Assembly (NCBI RefSeq): GCF_000472705.1 | Contig: NZ_AXAE01000005.1 | Location: 310,001 to 374,000 of the forward strand | Source of the DNA: Mesorhizobium erdmanii USDA 3471 | GTDB lineage: Bacteria > Pseudomonadota > Alphaproteobacteria > Rhizobiales > Rhizobiaceae | DNA: 64,000 nt | Direction: 5' to 3' | Shown: positions 29,114 through 38,018 of the stretch, one piece after another | Position numbering within the stretch: position 1 is the stretch's first letter | How the letters are laid out: the number at the start of each line of letters is the position of its first letter | The notes under the pieces: model-generated | Database searches by the model: none | Told to the model about the DNA's origin: nothing | The model's input: only the letters and a program-made list of their open reading frames with translations | Position numbers and translations under genes: made by a program

Positions 29114-29342
29114 GCGTTTGCTCCGCATTGGTCGAGCGTCCCGACGCTCGAATGCGCGCGTTTGGAACGTCCGATGAGGATGCATTTCCCATCCTCGCCT
29201 GGAATTCTGCATCACAGCCGTTAATATATTCTTCTTTGCTAATATGTTGCCGCCGCAGGAGCTGAAAGGCCGAAATGCCCCCGGTGCCTCCTTTCGCGGT
29301 CGAAATTTCAAGCGGTCCAAGCAGGGACATAGCGAGCCCCCT

Positions 29343-29361
29343 TTTTCGGGGACCCCGAAAA
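29343..29361. repeat. Perfect 19-base palindrome downstream of cobT
   Basis: TTTTCGGGG, A, CCCCGAAAA, with 36 bases between it and the cobT stop. The arms end in A/T runs, which could let it act as a terminator for the cob transcript on the minus strand, but no separate T-run follows the stem. Confidence 0.5.
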
Positions 29362-29396
29362 TCTATGCGGCTTTGTATATCAAGGCGATCCGCGCA

Positions 29397-30407
29397 CTAC
29401 TTCTCCGACACCCCAGCCTCGGCAAAGCTTGCCATCCTTGCATGGCACTCCAGCGCCGAGCGGACGATGTTGACGGCGAGACAGGCGCCGGAGCCTTCGC
29501 CAAGCCGCATGCCGAGATCGAGCAGCGGCGGCATGCCGAGGGCTTCGAGCAGGCCGCGATGGCCCGATTCGGCCGAGACATGCGCGGCGATGGTGTGGGC
29601 GAGGCCTGTCGGGTGCAGTTTGGCCAGCGGGGCGGCCGCCGCGGTGCAGACGAAGCCGTCGAGCAGCACGGGTATGCCGAGGTGACGGGCGGCAAGCGTT
29701 GCGCCGAAGATGGCGGCGAGTTCGCGCCCGCCGAGCGCTGCGGCAATGCCGAGCGGGTCGGCAAGGGCGGCGGCGTGACGCTTGAGGCCGGCTTCGATGG
29801 CGACCACCTTGCGCTTCAGGCCGGCATCGTCGACGCCGGTGCCGCGGCCGGTCCATTTTTCAGCACCACCGCCAAACAGGGCAGTTGAAATGGCGGCCGC
29901 CGGCGTGGTGTTGCCGATGCCCATTTCGCCGAAGCAGACGAGGTCGAGGTCTTTGGTCACGGCATCATAGCCGGCTGAGACGGCGGCAAGGAACGCTTTC
30001 TCATCCATTGCCGGGACTTGCGTGAAATCGCCCGTGGGATGGTCGAGATCGAGCGGTATGACATCCAGTTCGGCGCCGGCGGTGCGGGCGAGCTGGTTGA
30101 TGGCGGCACCACCACCGGCGAAATTCGCCACCATCTGCACGGTGACTTCCGAGGGGAAGGCGGACACGCCTTGCGCGGTGACACCATGGTTGCCGGCGAA
30201 GACGAACACTTTTACCCGGTCGAGCCTCGGCATGTCGCGGCCCTGCCAGCGCGCCAGCCAGGCGGCGATGGTCTCCAGCCGGCCGAGACTGCCTTGCGGC
30301 TTGGTCAGCGTGTCCTGGCGGCTGGCAACGGCCTTCGCGGCGGTATCGCTGCCAGCAGGCAGATCGAGGCAGGCGGCGCGCAATTCATCGAGGGATTTGA
30401 AGGGCAT
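29397..30407 (-). CDS. cobT: Nicotinate-nucleotide--dimethylbenzimidazole phosphoribosyltransferase
   Basis: Makes alpha-ribazole 5'-phosphate from nicotinate mononucleotide and dimethylbenzimidazole, for the lower ligand of cobalamin (called CobU in the Pseudomonas denitrificans scheme). The 336-residue protein has the expected start (LTKPQGSLGRLE), the VFAGNHGVTAQGVSAFP segment, the GEMGIGNTTPAAA phosphate-binding loop and the C-terminal catalytic Glu region near LGEGSGAC. It is the last gene of the minus-strand cob run, 54 bases after cobS, with a tandem repeat in that gap. Confidence 0.95.
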   Translation of the reverse strand: MPFKSLDELRAACLDLPAGSDTAAKAVASRQDTLTKPQGSLGRLETIAAWLARWQGRDMPRLDRVKVFVFAGNHGVTAQGVSAFPSEVTVQMVANFAGGGAAINQLARTAGAELDVIPLDLDHPTGDFTQVPAMDEKAFLAAVSAGYDAVTKDLDLVCFGEMGIGNTTPAAAISTALFGGGAEKWTGRGTGVDDAGLKRKVVAIEAGLKRHAAALADPLGIAAALGGRELAAIFGATLAARHLGIPVLLDGFVCTAAAAPLAKLHPTGLAHTIAAHVSAESGHRGLLEALGMPPLLDLGMRLGEGSGACLAVNIVRSALECHARMASFAEAGVSEK

Positions 30408-30426
30408 GGGGGCAAGGTCTCCGGAA

Positions 30427-30466
30427 GGGAATCAGGTTAAGGGGAATCAGGCCAAAGGGAATCAGG
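30427..30466. repeat. 15-base tandem repeat over the cobS stop codon
   Basis: GGGAATCAGG recurs at 30427, 30442 and 30457, an exact 15-base period. The third copy contains the cobS stop (complement at 30462-30464). The array fills most of the cobS-cobT gap. Confidence 0.85.
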
Positions 30467-31238
30467 AAAGCGCTACGGAAGCGACGAGGAGCACCGCGAT
30501 TTCGCTGACCTGCTGCAAGGCGCCGATCGTGTCGCCGGTCTGGCCACCGATCTGGTTGAGGCAAAGGGCATGGAAGGCGGCAAACAGCAGGCCAAGCAGA
30601 ATCAGCGCGGCGATGGCGCCGCCGGTTCCAAGCAGCAGGAGCGAGATCGCGCCAAGCACGGCGCCGGTAATCGCGACTTCCAGCGAGACCGTACCAGCAC
30701 CGGCCGAGAGGCCGTCGGAGCGCGCCGGGGGCAAGAGGTGCATGAAGGCGCCCAGCACGCCACGCGAGGCCGCATGCGCGGCAACAAGTGCAAAGAGCGC
30801 CTGAGTGGGATCCACCAGTTCCGAAAGCACGTTCCAGCGGATCAACAGCGACAGGGCCAGCGCCATGGCGCCGTAAGCGCCGATGCGGCTGTCGCGCATG
30901 ATGTCGAGTTTGCGGCCGCGCGATTTGCCACCGCCAAAACCGTCCGCGACGTCGGACAATCCGTCTTCATGCAGGCAGCCGGTGGTGATCACGGTTGAAA
31001 CAAGCGCGAGGGCGGCCGCCGGCCCCATGGCAAGGCCAAACCGTTCAGCCGTGGCAAAGACGATCGCGCCGATCAGGCCGACGACGAGGCCGGCGACCGG
31101 TGCGGCCCAGATCGCGGCGGCGAGGCCGCGGCCGCGAAAGTCGAGATCGGGCAGGGGCAGGCGGGTGAAGAAGACCAGGCAGAGCGCGATGTCGTCGAGG
31201 ACTTGCCGGGGTGAAAGGGTGATCTTCGGGAGTTTCAT
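30462..31238 (-). CDS. cobS: Adenosylcobinamide-GDP ribazoletransferase (cobalamin synthase)
   Basis: Integral membrane enzyme joining adenosylcobinamide-GDP and alpha-ribazole, the final assembly step (CobV in Pseudomonas naming). The 258 residues form several hydrophobic helices, with the family motif HEDGLSDVADGFGGGKSRGRKLDIMRDSRIGAYGA at about residues 90-125, whose acidic residues bind magnesium. ATG 31238 overlaps the cobB stop by 4 bases. The stop lies in a 15-base tandem repeat. Confidence 0.94.
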   Translation of the reverse strand: MKLPKITLSPRQVLDDIALCLVFFTRLPLPDLDFRGRGLAAAIWAAPVAGLVVGLIGAIVFATAERFGLAMGPAAALALVSTVITTGCLHEDGLSDVADGFGGGKSRGRKLDIMRDSRIGAYGAMALALSLLIRWNVLSELVDPTQALFALVAAHAASRGVLGAFMHLLPPARSDGLSAGAGTVSLEVAITGAVLGAISLLLLGTGGAIAALILLGLLFAAFHALCLNQIGGQTGDTIGALQQVSEIAVLLVASVALS

Positions 31239-32554
31239 GCGCCGGCCCTCGCTATCGCATGGAAGAAGGTGCCGCTGACATGACCACGCCGGTAGCCGGA
31301 AGCGCCGATCGGATTGCCCTGGCCATCGGCAAGGTCGGCCAGCGGCTCGTCATTGCCGGTCGCCGTCATCTGCGCGTAGTGGAATTCGTGGCCGCGGATC
31401 AGCGCGCCTTGCGCGCCCAGCGGGCAATCGGCGCGCAGCCGCGCCTCGCGATAGCCAAGATTCATCTTCCGCTTTGCAAAACTCGTGGAATGGCCAAGCA
31501 GGCCGAGCATTCCGTGCGTTTCGCCCGAGGCATCCTCCAGCGCTTCGCCAAGCACCATGAAGCCGCCGCACTCGCCATGGACGGGCTTTGCCGCGGCGAA
31601 GCGCGCCATTCCGGTTTTGAAAGTCGCCGACGCCGCGAGCCGGCCGGCGTGAAGCTCGGGATAGCCGCCAGGCAGCCAGCAGACATCGCAGCTGTCGTCG
31701 GGCGCTTCGTCGGCGAGCGGGGAGAAGGGAACGATATCCACGCCCGCCTCGCGCCAATAGGCGACGAGATGCGGGTAGAGGAAAGTGAAGGCGGCATCCT
31801 CGGCCAGCGCGATGCGTTGGCCGGGCGGCCGCAGCGCATCGGCGAAGTCGCCTTCCGCCGGGGTGAGGGGCGTTGCCAGCGCCATGATCGCGTCGAGGTC
31901 GAGCGATTTCTCCGCCATGTCCGCCAGTCGGTCGAGATGCGCCATCAGATCATCATACTCGCCGGCCTGGACGAGGCCGAGATGGCGTTCGGGCAAATTG
32001 AGCGTGGGATCGCGCAGGATGGCGCCGACGACGGGCAGGCCGATCGCCTCGATGGCGTCGCCGGAGAGCCGCCGATGGCGCTCGCTGCCCAGCCGGTTGA
32101 GCACGACGCCGGCCATACGCACGTCCGGATCATAGGTGGCAAAGCCCTTGGCGACGGCCGCCGCGGTGGTCGACTGGCCTGAGACGTCGAGCACCAGCAG
32201 CACCGGCAGGCCGTAGAGGCGGGCGAGATCGGCGGCCGAGCCGGTGCGTCCCGGCGCGGCCGGAATGCCGTCGAACAGGCCCATGGCGCTTTCAAGGATG
32301 ACGAAATCGGTGTCGTCGGCCTGTTGCGCGGCCAGCGCGTTGAGCAGCGACGGCGGCATCGCCCAGCTGTCGAGGTTGACACCGGACAGGCCGGTGGCGG
32401 CGGTGTGGAAACCGGGGTCGATATAGTCGGGGCCGGATTTGGCACCGCGCACTTTCAGGCCGCGCCGGGTCAGCGCGCGCAAGATGCCAATGGTGACGCT
32501 GGTCTTGCCCGAGCCCGAGCGCGGCGCGCCGATGATGATCGCGCGAGCCGTCAT
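31235..32554 (-). CDS. cobB: Cobyrinic acid a,c-diamide synthase (hydrogenobyrinate form)
   Basis: Glutamine- and ATP-dependent amidation of the a and c carboxylates of hydrogenobyrinate in the aerobic pathway. The 439 residues comprise an N-terminal dethiobiotin-synthetase-like domain with P-loop GAPRSGSGKTSV, and the GPDYIDPGFH motif. The C-terminal class I-like glutamine amidotransferase domain has its nucleophilic Cys in GECGGFMVLGEAL. Both junctions, with cobA and cobS, are 4-base overlaps, indicating translational coupling. Confidence 0.94.
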   Translation of the reverse strand: MTARAIIIGAPRSGSGKTSVTIGILRALTRRGLKVRGAKSGPDYIDPGFHTAATGLSGVNLDSWAMPPSLLNALAAQQADDTDFVILESAMGLFDGIPAAPGRTGSAADLARLYGLPVLLVLDVSGQSTTAAAVAKGFATYDPDVRMAGVVLNRLGSERHRRLSGDAIEAIGLPVVGAILRDPTLNLPERHLGLVQAGEYDDLMAHLDRLADMAEKSLDLDAIMALATPLTPAEGDFADALRPPGQRIALAEDAAFTFLYPHLVAYWREAGVDIVPFSPLADEAPDDSCDVCWLPGGYPELHAGRLAASATFKTGMARFAAAKPVHGECGGFMVLGEALEDASGETHGMLGLLGHSTSFAKRKMNLGYREARLRADCPLGAQGALIRGHEFHYAQMTATGNDEPLADLADGQGNPIGASGYRRGHVSGTFFHAIARAGA

Positions 32555-33369
32555 GGGTTGCCTGCCAGTGCCGCGCGCATGGCGACGATGCCGCCGACGA
32601 CGATCAGCGCCGGCGAGGCGAGGCCTGCGGCGGCTGCCGCCTCGGCGATGGTGGCCAGCGTGGCGACCACGGTGCGTTCCTGCGGCGTGGTGGCGGCGAC
32701 GATCACCGCAGCCGGCGTCGACGGCACCAGCCCGCCATCGAGCAGAGCCCCTGCGATCAACGGCAGATTGGCCATGCCCATATAAACCACGACAGGCTGG
32801 CCGGTGCGGGCGATTGCCGCCCAGTCGATGTCGTCATCGGTGCCGGCGGCGTGGCCGGTCGCCAGGATCACCGCCTTGTTGATGCCGCGCATGGTGGCCG
32901 GGATGCCGGTGGCGGCCAGCGCGCTGAGGCCCGAGGTCAGGCCGGGCAGCACGCGGAACGGGATATTTTCACGCGCCAGTGCCAAAGCTTCTTCGCCGCC
33001 CCGGCCGAAAATATAGGGGTCGCCGCCCTTCAGCCTGACGACGCGGCGGCCCTCACGTGCCAGCCGTACCAGCAAAGCGGTGATGTCGTCCTGCTTCATC
33101 GACGGCTTGCCGCCGCGTTTTCCCGCAAAGAACAGCTCGGCGTTCGCGGCAACCGCGACGACATCTGATGAGACCAGCGCGTCATAGACCAGCGCGTCCG
33201 CCTCGGCCAAGGCCGCCAGCACCTCCAGGGTCAGGCAACCGGGGTCGCCGGGGCCGGCGCCGGCCAGCCAGACATGGCCCGGCTCCAAAGGGCGCGGCTG
33301 GAAGTTCAACCGCGAAAGGGCCTGTTCGAGCGTGGCGTTGTCGCCCTTGTTTTTAGTGCTGCCGCTCAC
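32551..33369 (-). CDS. cobA: Uroporphyrinogen-III C-methyltransferase
   Basis: SUMT: two S-adenosylmethionine-dependent methylations at C2 and C7 turn uroporphyrinogen III into precorrin-2, the entry to corrinoids and siroheme. The 272-residue protein has the tetrapyrrole methylase motifs [44 protein letters not shown] and [16 protein letters not shown]. It is monofunctional: no CysG-type dehydrogenase domain is fused. It overlaps cobM and cobB by 4 bases each. Confidence 0.94.
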   Translation of the reverse strand: MSGSTKNKGDNATLEQALSRLNFQPRPLEPGHVWLAGAGPGDPGCLTLEVLAALAEADALVYDALVSSDVVAVAANAELFFAGKRGGKPSMKQDDITALLVRLAREGRRVVRLKGGDPYIFGRGGEEALALARENIPFRVLPGLTSGLSALAATGIPATMRGINKAVILATGHAAGTDDDIDWAAIARTGQPVVVYMGMANLPLIAGALLDGGLVPSTPAAVIVAATTPQERTVVATLATIAEAAAAAGLASPALIVVGGIVAMRAALAGNP

Positions 33370-34130
33370 AATCCGTCCCGTCCGCGAAAACGCCGCTGAT
33401 AGTGGGCGTCGTACAATGAACTCTCGCCAAAGCCTTCAGCCGCCAGCGAGCTGCCGACGAAGATAATCGCGGTGCGCTCCATCGGATCGGCGGCTAGCTG
33501 CGCCTCGATGGTTGCCAGCGTCCCCCTCAGCACGCGCTCATCCGGCCAGGAGGCGCGGAAGACGATCGCCACCGGGCAATCGCCGCCATAATGCGGCGTG
33601 AGTTCGGCGACGACGCGATCGATGGCGTGGATGGCCAGATGGATTGCCAGCGTGGCGCCGGTGCGGCCGAAGCCGGCCAGCGTTTCGCCTGGCGGCATTT
33701 TTGAGGCGCGGCCTGAGACGCGCGTCAGCACCAGGCTCTGCGCGATCTCGGGAATGGTCAGTTCGCGACGCAGTGCCGCGGAAGCGGCGGCAAAGGAGGG
33801 CACGCCCGGTGTCAGCGTGTAAGGGATGCCGTGCTTTTCCAACCGGCGGATCTGCTCGGCGACGGCGCTCCACACCGACAGGTCGCCCGAATGCAGCCGC
33901 GCGACATCGTGGCCGGCCTTGTGGGCATCGAGATAGGCGGCCTCGATCTCGTCGAGCGACATTGGCGCGGTATCGATCAGCTTCGTCCCCGGCGCGCAAT
34001 GCTGCAGCAATTCGGGCGCGACGATCGAGCCGGCATGCAGGCAGACCGGGCAGCTTGCCAGGAGTTTCGCGCCACGCAACGTGATGAGGTCGGCGGCGCC
34101 CGGACCGGCGCCGATGAAATGGACGGTCAT
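33366..34130 (-). CDS. cobM: Precorrin-4 C11-methyltransferase
   Basis: Transfers a methyl group to C11 of precorrin-4, giving precorrin-5. The 254 residues show the methylase fold with [18 protein letters not shown] at the start, [16 protein letters not shown], and [15 protein letters not shown]; the LHSGD motif separates CobM from its paralogues in this locus. It overlaps cobE and cobA by 4 bases each within the continuous minus-strand run. Confidence 0.94.
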   Translation of the reverse strand: MTVHFIGAGPGAADLITLRGAKLLASCPVCLHAGSIVAPELLQHCAPGTKLIDTAPMSLDEIEAAYLDAHKAGHDVARLHSGDLSVWSAVAEQIRRLEKHGIPYTLTPGVPSFAAASAALRRELTIPEIAQSLVLTRVSGRASKMPPGETLAGFGRTGATLAIHLAIHAIDRVVAELTPHYGGDCPVAIVFRASWPDERVLRGTLATIEAQLAADPMERTAIIFVGSSLAAEGFGESSLYDAHYQRRFRGRDGL

Positions 34131-34513
34131 TGCGCGTCTCCGCTGATGGCGATGGCGCAGGTGACCGGGCCGAGCACGGTGCGGGGTCCGAGCAGTTTTG
34201 CCCCGGCGCCGGCGACGGCGAGGGCCGATGCTTCGGAAACCGAGGGTGTGCCGGCCAATTCCTGCGAAAGCTCGGAATGGCTGAGCGTCCCCGGCGCGGC
34301 GGCTTGAAGCGCCATATCATCGACAATGATGACCGGAAGATTCAGTGCGCGGCCAGCGGCTGCGATTGCGTCGTCATCCTTCTTGAGCACGGCGGTGGCC
34401 AGTGCCGAAAGCGCCGTCATCGTCAGCCCGTGTGCTTCGAGCGCGGTTTCAATCGCGGCAAGCACGTCTTCGACGCTCACGCCTTTGCGGCTGCCTATGC
34501 CCGCGACCATCAT
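34127..34513 (-). CDS. cobE: Cobalamin biosynthesis protein CobE
   Basis: A 128-residue protein of the CobE/GbiG C-terminal family, needed in the aerobic pathway; proposed to bind hydrogenobyrinic acid or help at the ring-contraction stage. It starts [22 protein letters not shown], the typical opening. The frame is open to 34558, but ATG 34513 gives the ATGA overlap with the cobL stop that is seen at most junctions in this run, so I prefer it. The C-terminal half has the [11 protein letters not shown] segment that is shared with CbiG-like proteins. Confidence 0.88.
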   Translation of the reverse strand: MMVAGIGSRKGVSVEDVLAAIETALEAHGLTMTALSALATAVLKKDDDAIAAAGRALNLPVIIVDDMALQAAAPGTLSHSELSQELAGTPSVSEASALAVAGAGAKLLGPRTVLGPVTCAIAISGDAQ

Positions 34514-35751
34514 CGCTTCACCCAGCTCCATTGCGTGACCGGCATCGCCGGCCGCCATGCCTGCATCGAACCGACCGGCGAGGCGCGCGAAATGTTCATC
34601 CGGGTAAGATCGCCGCCCAGTTTTATGTGCTGGGCGAGAAGCAGGGCCTCCATCTCCAGCGTCACCGCATTGGCGACGAGACGGCCACCTGCGCGCAGCG
34701 CCTTGATGGCGGCGCTTAACACGCCGGTGTCGCTGCCGCCGCCGCCGATGAAGATCGCATCGGGGGTCTCTAGCCTGGCCAGCGCCTTGGGTGCGCTGCC
34801 TTCGATCACGACCAGTCCGGGAACGCCGCAGGCAGCGGCATTGCGGCCGATGCGGGCGGCGCGGTCAGGGTCGGCCTCGATGGCTATAGCGCGCATCAAG
34901 GGGTGGGCGAGCATCCATTCGACGGCGATGGATCCCGAGCCGGCGCCGATGTCCCACAGCAATTCGCCACGCCTCGGTGCCAGAGACGACAGGGTGACGG
35001 CACGGATCTCGCGTTTGGTGATCTGGCCGTCATGATCGAACAGATGATCGGCCAGGCCAACCGTGAGCGGCAGCACGCGCGCCTGCGGCGCCGAATCAGT
35101 TTCGATGGCCAGCACGTTGAGCGGATTGATGTTTTCGAGGTCGAAGGCGTCGGCACGAGCCATGCGCTGTTTCTCGTTCGGTCCGCCTAAAGCCTCCAGC
35201 ACGGTCAGCCCGGATGCACCGAAATCGAGTTCCGTGAGCAGGCGGGCAATTGCCGACGGCGCTTCGGCATCCGAGGTCAGCGCCAGGATGCGTGCGTTTG
35301 GCTGCAGCAACGGCCGGATCAGGTCGAGCGGCCGGCCATGTAGCGAGACGGTCTCGATGTCCTGCAGCGCCCAGCCAAGACGGGCGGCCGCCAGCGAAAT
35401 AGCCGACGGTGCGGGAATGACATGCATCGCCTGTGGCTCGACCTTGCGGGCGAGGGTGGCGCCGACGCCGTGGAAGAAAGGATCGCCTGAAGCTAGCACG
35501 CAGACGTTCCTGCCGGCAAGCGCCAGCACGTCGCCCATTCCGGCATCGAATGGCACCGGCCAGGGTCGCTGCTCACCCTTGGCGAAGGACGCAACGAGCG
35601 CCAGGTGCCGCTTTCCGCCGAAGATGAATTCCGCGTCGGCGATCCGCTGCTTGGCCTCGTCGCCGAGACCCGCTAAACCGTCCTCGCCGATGCCAATGAC
35701 CGTCAGCCATCGTGAGTTGAGCTTGGCACCGCGCGGACTCTCAGCAGGCAT
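34510..35751 (-). CDS. cobL: Precorrin-6Y C5,15-methyltransferase (decarboxylating)
   Basis: Methylates C5 and C15 and decarboxylates the ring C acetate of precorrin-6Y. The 413 residues contain an N-terminal tetrapyrrole methylase (WLTVIGIGEDGLAGL, VLASGDPFFHG, PAPSAISLAAARLGW) and a C-terminal CbiT-like methyltransferase (LLWDIGAGSGSIAVEWML), the usual fusion. The frame extends to 35862, but ATG 35751 gives the normal family length. Its start codon overlaps the cobK start codon on the other strand (both within CATG at 35749-35752), so there is no intergenic promoter space between them. Confidence 0.92.
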   Translation of the reverse strand: MPAESPRGAKLNSRWLTVIGIGEDGLAGLGDEAKQRIADAEFIFGGKRHLALVASFAKGEQRPWPVPFDAGMGDVLALAGRNVCVLASGDPFFHGVGATLARKVEPQAMHVIPAPSAISLAAARLGWALQDIETVSLHGRPLDLIRPLLQPNARILALTSDAEAPSAIARLLTELDFGASGLTVLEALGGPNEKQRMARADAFDLENINPLNVLAIETDSAPQARVLPLTVGLADHLFDHDGQITKREIRAVTLSSLAPRRGELLWDIGAGSGSIAVEWMLAHPLMRAIAIEADPDRAARIGRNAAACGVPGLVVIEGSAPKALARLETPDAIFIGGGGSDTGVLSAAIKALRAGGRLVANAVTLEMEALLLAQHIKLGGDLTRMNISRASPVGSMQAWRPAMPVTQWSWVKR

Positions 35752-36535
35752 GATCACCCACCGCATTCTGATCCTCGGCGGCACCACGGAAGCCCGGCAA
35801 CTGGCCGGGAAGCTGGCCACGCGCGCCGATTGCGCGGTCATGCTGTCGCTGGCCGGCCGCACCGAAAGCCCGGTCGCGCAAGGCGTGCCGGTGCGAAGCG
35901 GAGGCTTTGGCGGTGCCGACGGCCTGGCCGTCTATCTCAGGGAGACCGGCACCGATCTTTTGATCGACGCCACGCACCCCTATGCGGCGCGCATTTCCGC
36001 CAATGCCGCGCAAGCCGCACGGCTGACCGGCTTGCCGATACTTGCTTTGCATCGTCCCGGCTGGGAGCCCGTCGACGGCGACCGCTGGACCGAAGTCGAC
36101 ACGGTCGGCGCTGCCGTGCGCGCGCTTGGACCGGTGCCGCGCCGGGTCTTCCTGGCGCTCGGCCGGCAAGAGGTCGCTGCTTTCGAAGCCGCACCGCGGC
36201 ACCATTACCTCATCCGCAGCGTCGATCCGGTCGAGCCGAAGCTGTCTGTGCCCGATGCCAGCTATCTGTTGGCGCGCGGCCCGTTCCACGAACCGGACGA
36301 GCGCACGCTGCTCAGGGAAAAGCGCATCGAGGTCGTCGTATCCAAGAACAGCGGCGGCGGCGCCACCTACGGCAAGATTGCCGCCGCCAGGGCGCTTGGC
36401 ATCGAGGTGATCATGGTCCGCAGGCCGGATTTGCCGGACGTGCCCTCGGCCGGAACCATCGATGAGCTGTCCGCGATGGTCGATCATTTCGTCGCCGGTC
36501 ATTTTCTTGGGCCCGACACCGAACGCGGCGTGTAG
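35750..36535 (+). CDS. cobK: Precorrin-6A reductase
   Basis: NADPH-dependent reduction of precorrin-6A to precorrin-6Y, the substrate of CobL. The 261-residue protein begins HRILILGGTTEARQLAGKLA and contains LIDATHPYAARISANAA and SKNSGGGATYGKIAAARALG, all typical of CobK/CbiJ. It is the only cob gene here on the plus strand. Its ATG shares two bases with the cobL ATG and its 3' end overlaps the cobJ 3' end by 37 bases. A transcript running from cobJ into cobL would be antisense to all of it. The longer frame from 35063 is a shadow of cobL. Confidence 0.94.
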   Translation: MITHRILILGGTTEARQLAGKLATRADCAVMLSLAGRTESPVAQGVPVRSGGFGGADGLAVYLRETGTDLLIDATHPYAARISANAAQAARLTGLPILALHRPGWEPVDGDRWTEVDTVGAAVRALGPVPRRVFLALGRQEVAAFEAAPRHHYLIRSVDPVEPKLSVPDASYLLARGPFHEPDERTLLREKRIEVVVSKNSGGGATYGKIAAARALGIEVIMVRRPDLPDVPSAGTIDELSAMVDHFVAGHFLGPDTERGV

Positions 36536-37263
36536 ACCAGCGCCGGCTTGTCTGAGCGCTTGATGATGCGGGTCTCCGGCGAGCCGATGATGATGCAGGT
36601 CGCCATGTCGGCCTTTTGCGCGTCGACGTCGGCCAGCAGATAAACCTCGATGCGTTCGTCCGGGCGGCCGGCGGCGCGGCCGAAAATCACAGGCGTGGTG
36701 CCGGGCAGGATCGCGGTCAGGCACTCGAAGGCGCGGCCAAGCTGCCAGGGGCGGGCTTTGCTGATCGGGTTGTAGAGCGCGATGACGAAGCCGGCGCCAG
36801 CCGCCGCCAGGAGGCGCAATTCTATCAGGTCCCAGGGCTTGAGATTGTCGGATAGCGAGATGGCGCAGAAATCATGGCCGAGCGGGGCGCCGATACGGGC
36901 GGCGACCGCGAGCATTGCGGTAATGCCGGGCACGACGGCGATATCGACCGCGCGCCATTCGGCCGGCCCGGCCTCGATCGCCTCGCAGACGGCGGCCGCC
37001 ATGGCAAAGACGCCGGGATCGCCACCGGAAACCACGGCCACGTCATGGCCCTCGGCGGCTTTGATCAAGGCATCCTTGGAGCGGGCGAGTTCCTCGCGGT
37101 TGTCGGAGGCGACGCGGGTCTGGTCCGGGCGCAGCTCCAGCCGGTCGAGATAGGGTTTGTAGCCATAGAAGAATTTCGCATCGGCAACGGCGCGGCTGGC
37201 TTCAGTCGTGACCTGGTCGGCATTGCCAGGCCCGAGGCCGATGACGGTGAGACGGCCGCTCAT
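36499..37263 (-). CDS. cobJ: Precorrin-3B C17-methyltransferase
   Basis: Ring-contraction enzyme of the aerobic route: methylates C17 of precorrin-3B and promotes loss of C20. The 254 residues carry TVIGLGPGNADQVT, KFFYGYKPYLDRL, VVSGGDPGVFAMAAAV and VPGITAMLAVAARIGAPLGHDF, the CobJ pattern. Start overlaps the cobI stop by 4 bases. Its last 37 bases overlap the 3' end of cobK on the opposite strand. Confidence 0.94.
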   Translation of the reverse strand: MSGRLTVIGLGPGNADQVTTEASRAVADAKFFYGYKPYLDRLELRPDQTRVASDNREELARSKDALIKAAEGHDVAVVSGGDPGVFAMAAAVCEAIEAGPAEWRAVDIAVVPGITAMLAVAARIGAPLGHDFCAISLSDNLKPWDLIELRLLAAAGAGFVIALYNPISKARPWQLGRAFECLTAILPGTTPVIFGRAAGRPDERIEVYLLADVDAQKADMATCIIIGSPETRIIKRSDKPALVYTPRSVSGPRK

Positions 37264-38018
37264 GCCTGCGCCCCCAGCGCGCCGGGCCGGCCGGACCAGC
37301 CGGCAACCAGCACGATGGCGAAATAGGGCGCCTTGTCGTCCTGTTTGTCGGCGAGCTTCATCGAGATGCTGCCGGCCATCGTGCCGCGCTCGACATAGAC
37401 GGCGCGCGTCAGCTTGCCGGTGGCCTCCAGCGCGCGCCTGATCTTGGGCAGGTTGCGGCCGACCTTCATGATGACGGCGGCATCGGTGTCCGCCAGCCGG
37501 CGGGTCAGCTCGAACTCGCTCATCGTGCCGGGCAGTACGGTCAGCACGTCATCACCCTGGACAATCGGCACACCGGTCTGCGACCAGCAGCCGGACATGG
37601 CGGTGACGCCTGGAATGACTTCGGTGGGGAAGCGATGGGCGAGGCGCACATGCAGATGCATGTAGGAGCCGTAGAACAGCGGATCGCCTTCGGACAAGAC
37701 GGCAACCATCCTGCCGGCTTCGAGGTGTTCGGCGACTTTTTCGGCTGATTCCTCGTAGAAACCGGTGATCTGCGAGCGGTAGTCCTCGTGATCCTTCTCG
37801 ATCTCGGTGGTCACGGGATAGAGCAGCGGCAATTCCAGCATGTCCGGCCGGAAGCGCGCTTCGACGATGGCGCGGGCGTTGCTGTTGTTGCCGCGCTTGG
37901 CGAAATAGGCGACGACATCGGCCTCGGCCAAGGCCCGCGCGGCCTTCAGCGTCAACAGTTCTGGATCGCCGGGACCGGTGCCGACGCCGACAAGCTTTCC
38001 TTTGGCAAACGCGTTCAC
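37260..38018 (-). CDS. cobI: Precorrin-2 C20-methyltransferase
   Basis: Methylates C20 of precorrin-2 to give precorrin-3A. The 252-residue protein contains GKLVGVGTGPGDPELLTLKAARAL, VAVLSEGDPLFYGSYMHLHVRL and VIPGVTAMSGCWSQTGVPIVQGDD, typical of CobI. The open frame runs to 38279, but GTG 38018 forms a GTGA overlap with the cobH stop and starts the protein at the expected distance from the first SAM motif, so it is chosen. Confidence 0.93.
   Translation of the reverse strand: MNAFAKGKLVGVGTGPGDPELLTLKAARALAEADVVAYFAKRGNNSNARAIVEARFRPDMLELPLLYPVTTEIEKDHEDYRSQITGFYEESAEKVAEHLEAGRMVAVLSEGDPLFYGSYMHLHVRLAHRFPTEVIPGVTAMSGCWSQTGVPIVQGDDVLTVLPGTMSEFELTRRLADTDAAVIMKVGRNLPKIRRALEATGKLTRAVYVERGTMAGSISMKLADKQDDKAPYFAIVLVAGWSGRPGALGAQA

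Noticed and set aside
28595..29396. Integrated mobile element at tRNA-Lys
   Set aside because: No integrase, no transposase and no repeat of the tRNA 3' end were found, so only an orphan segment can be claimed.
30427..30466. Possible CRISPR-like array (also considered at 23142-23189)
   Set aside because: Units are 15 bases with no unique spacers and only three copies; no cas genes are present. They are simple tandem repeats.
35063..35749. Extended cobK start at 35063 and extended cobL start at 35862
   Set aside because: Both extensions only read the other gene out of frame; normal family lengths are obtained with the overlapping ATGs at 35750 and 35751.
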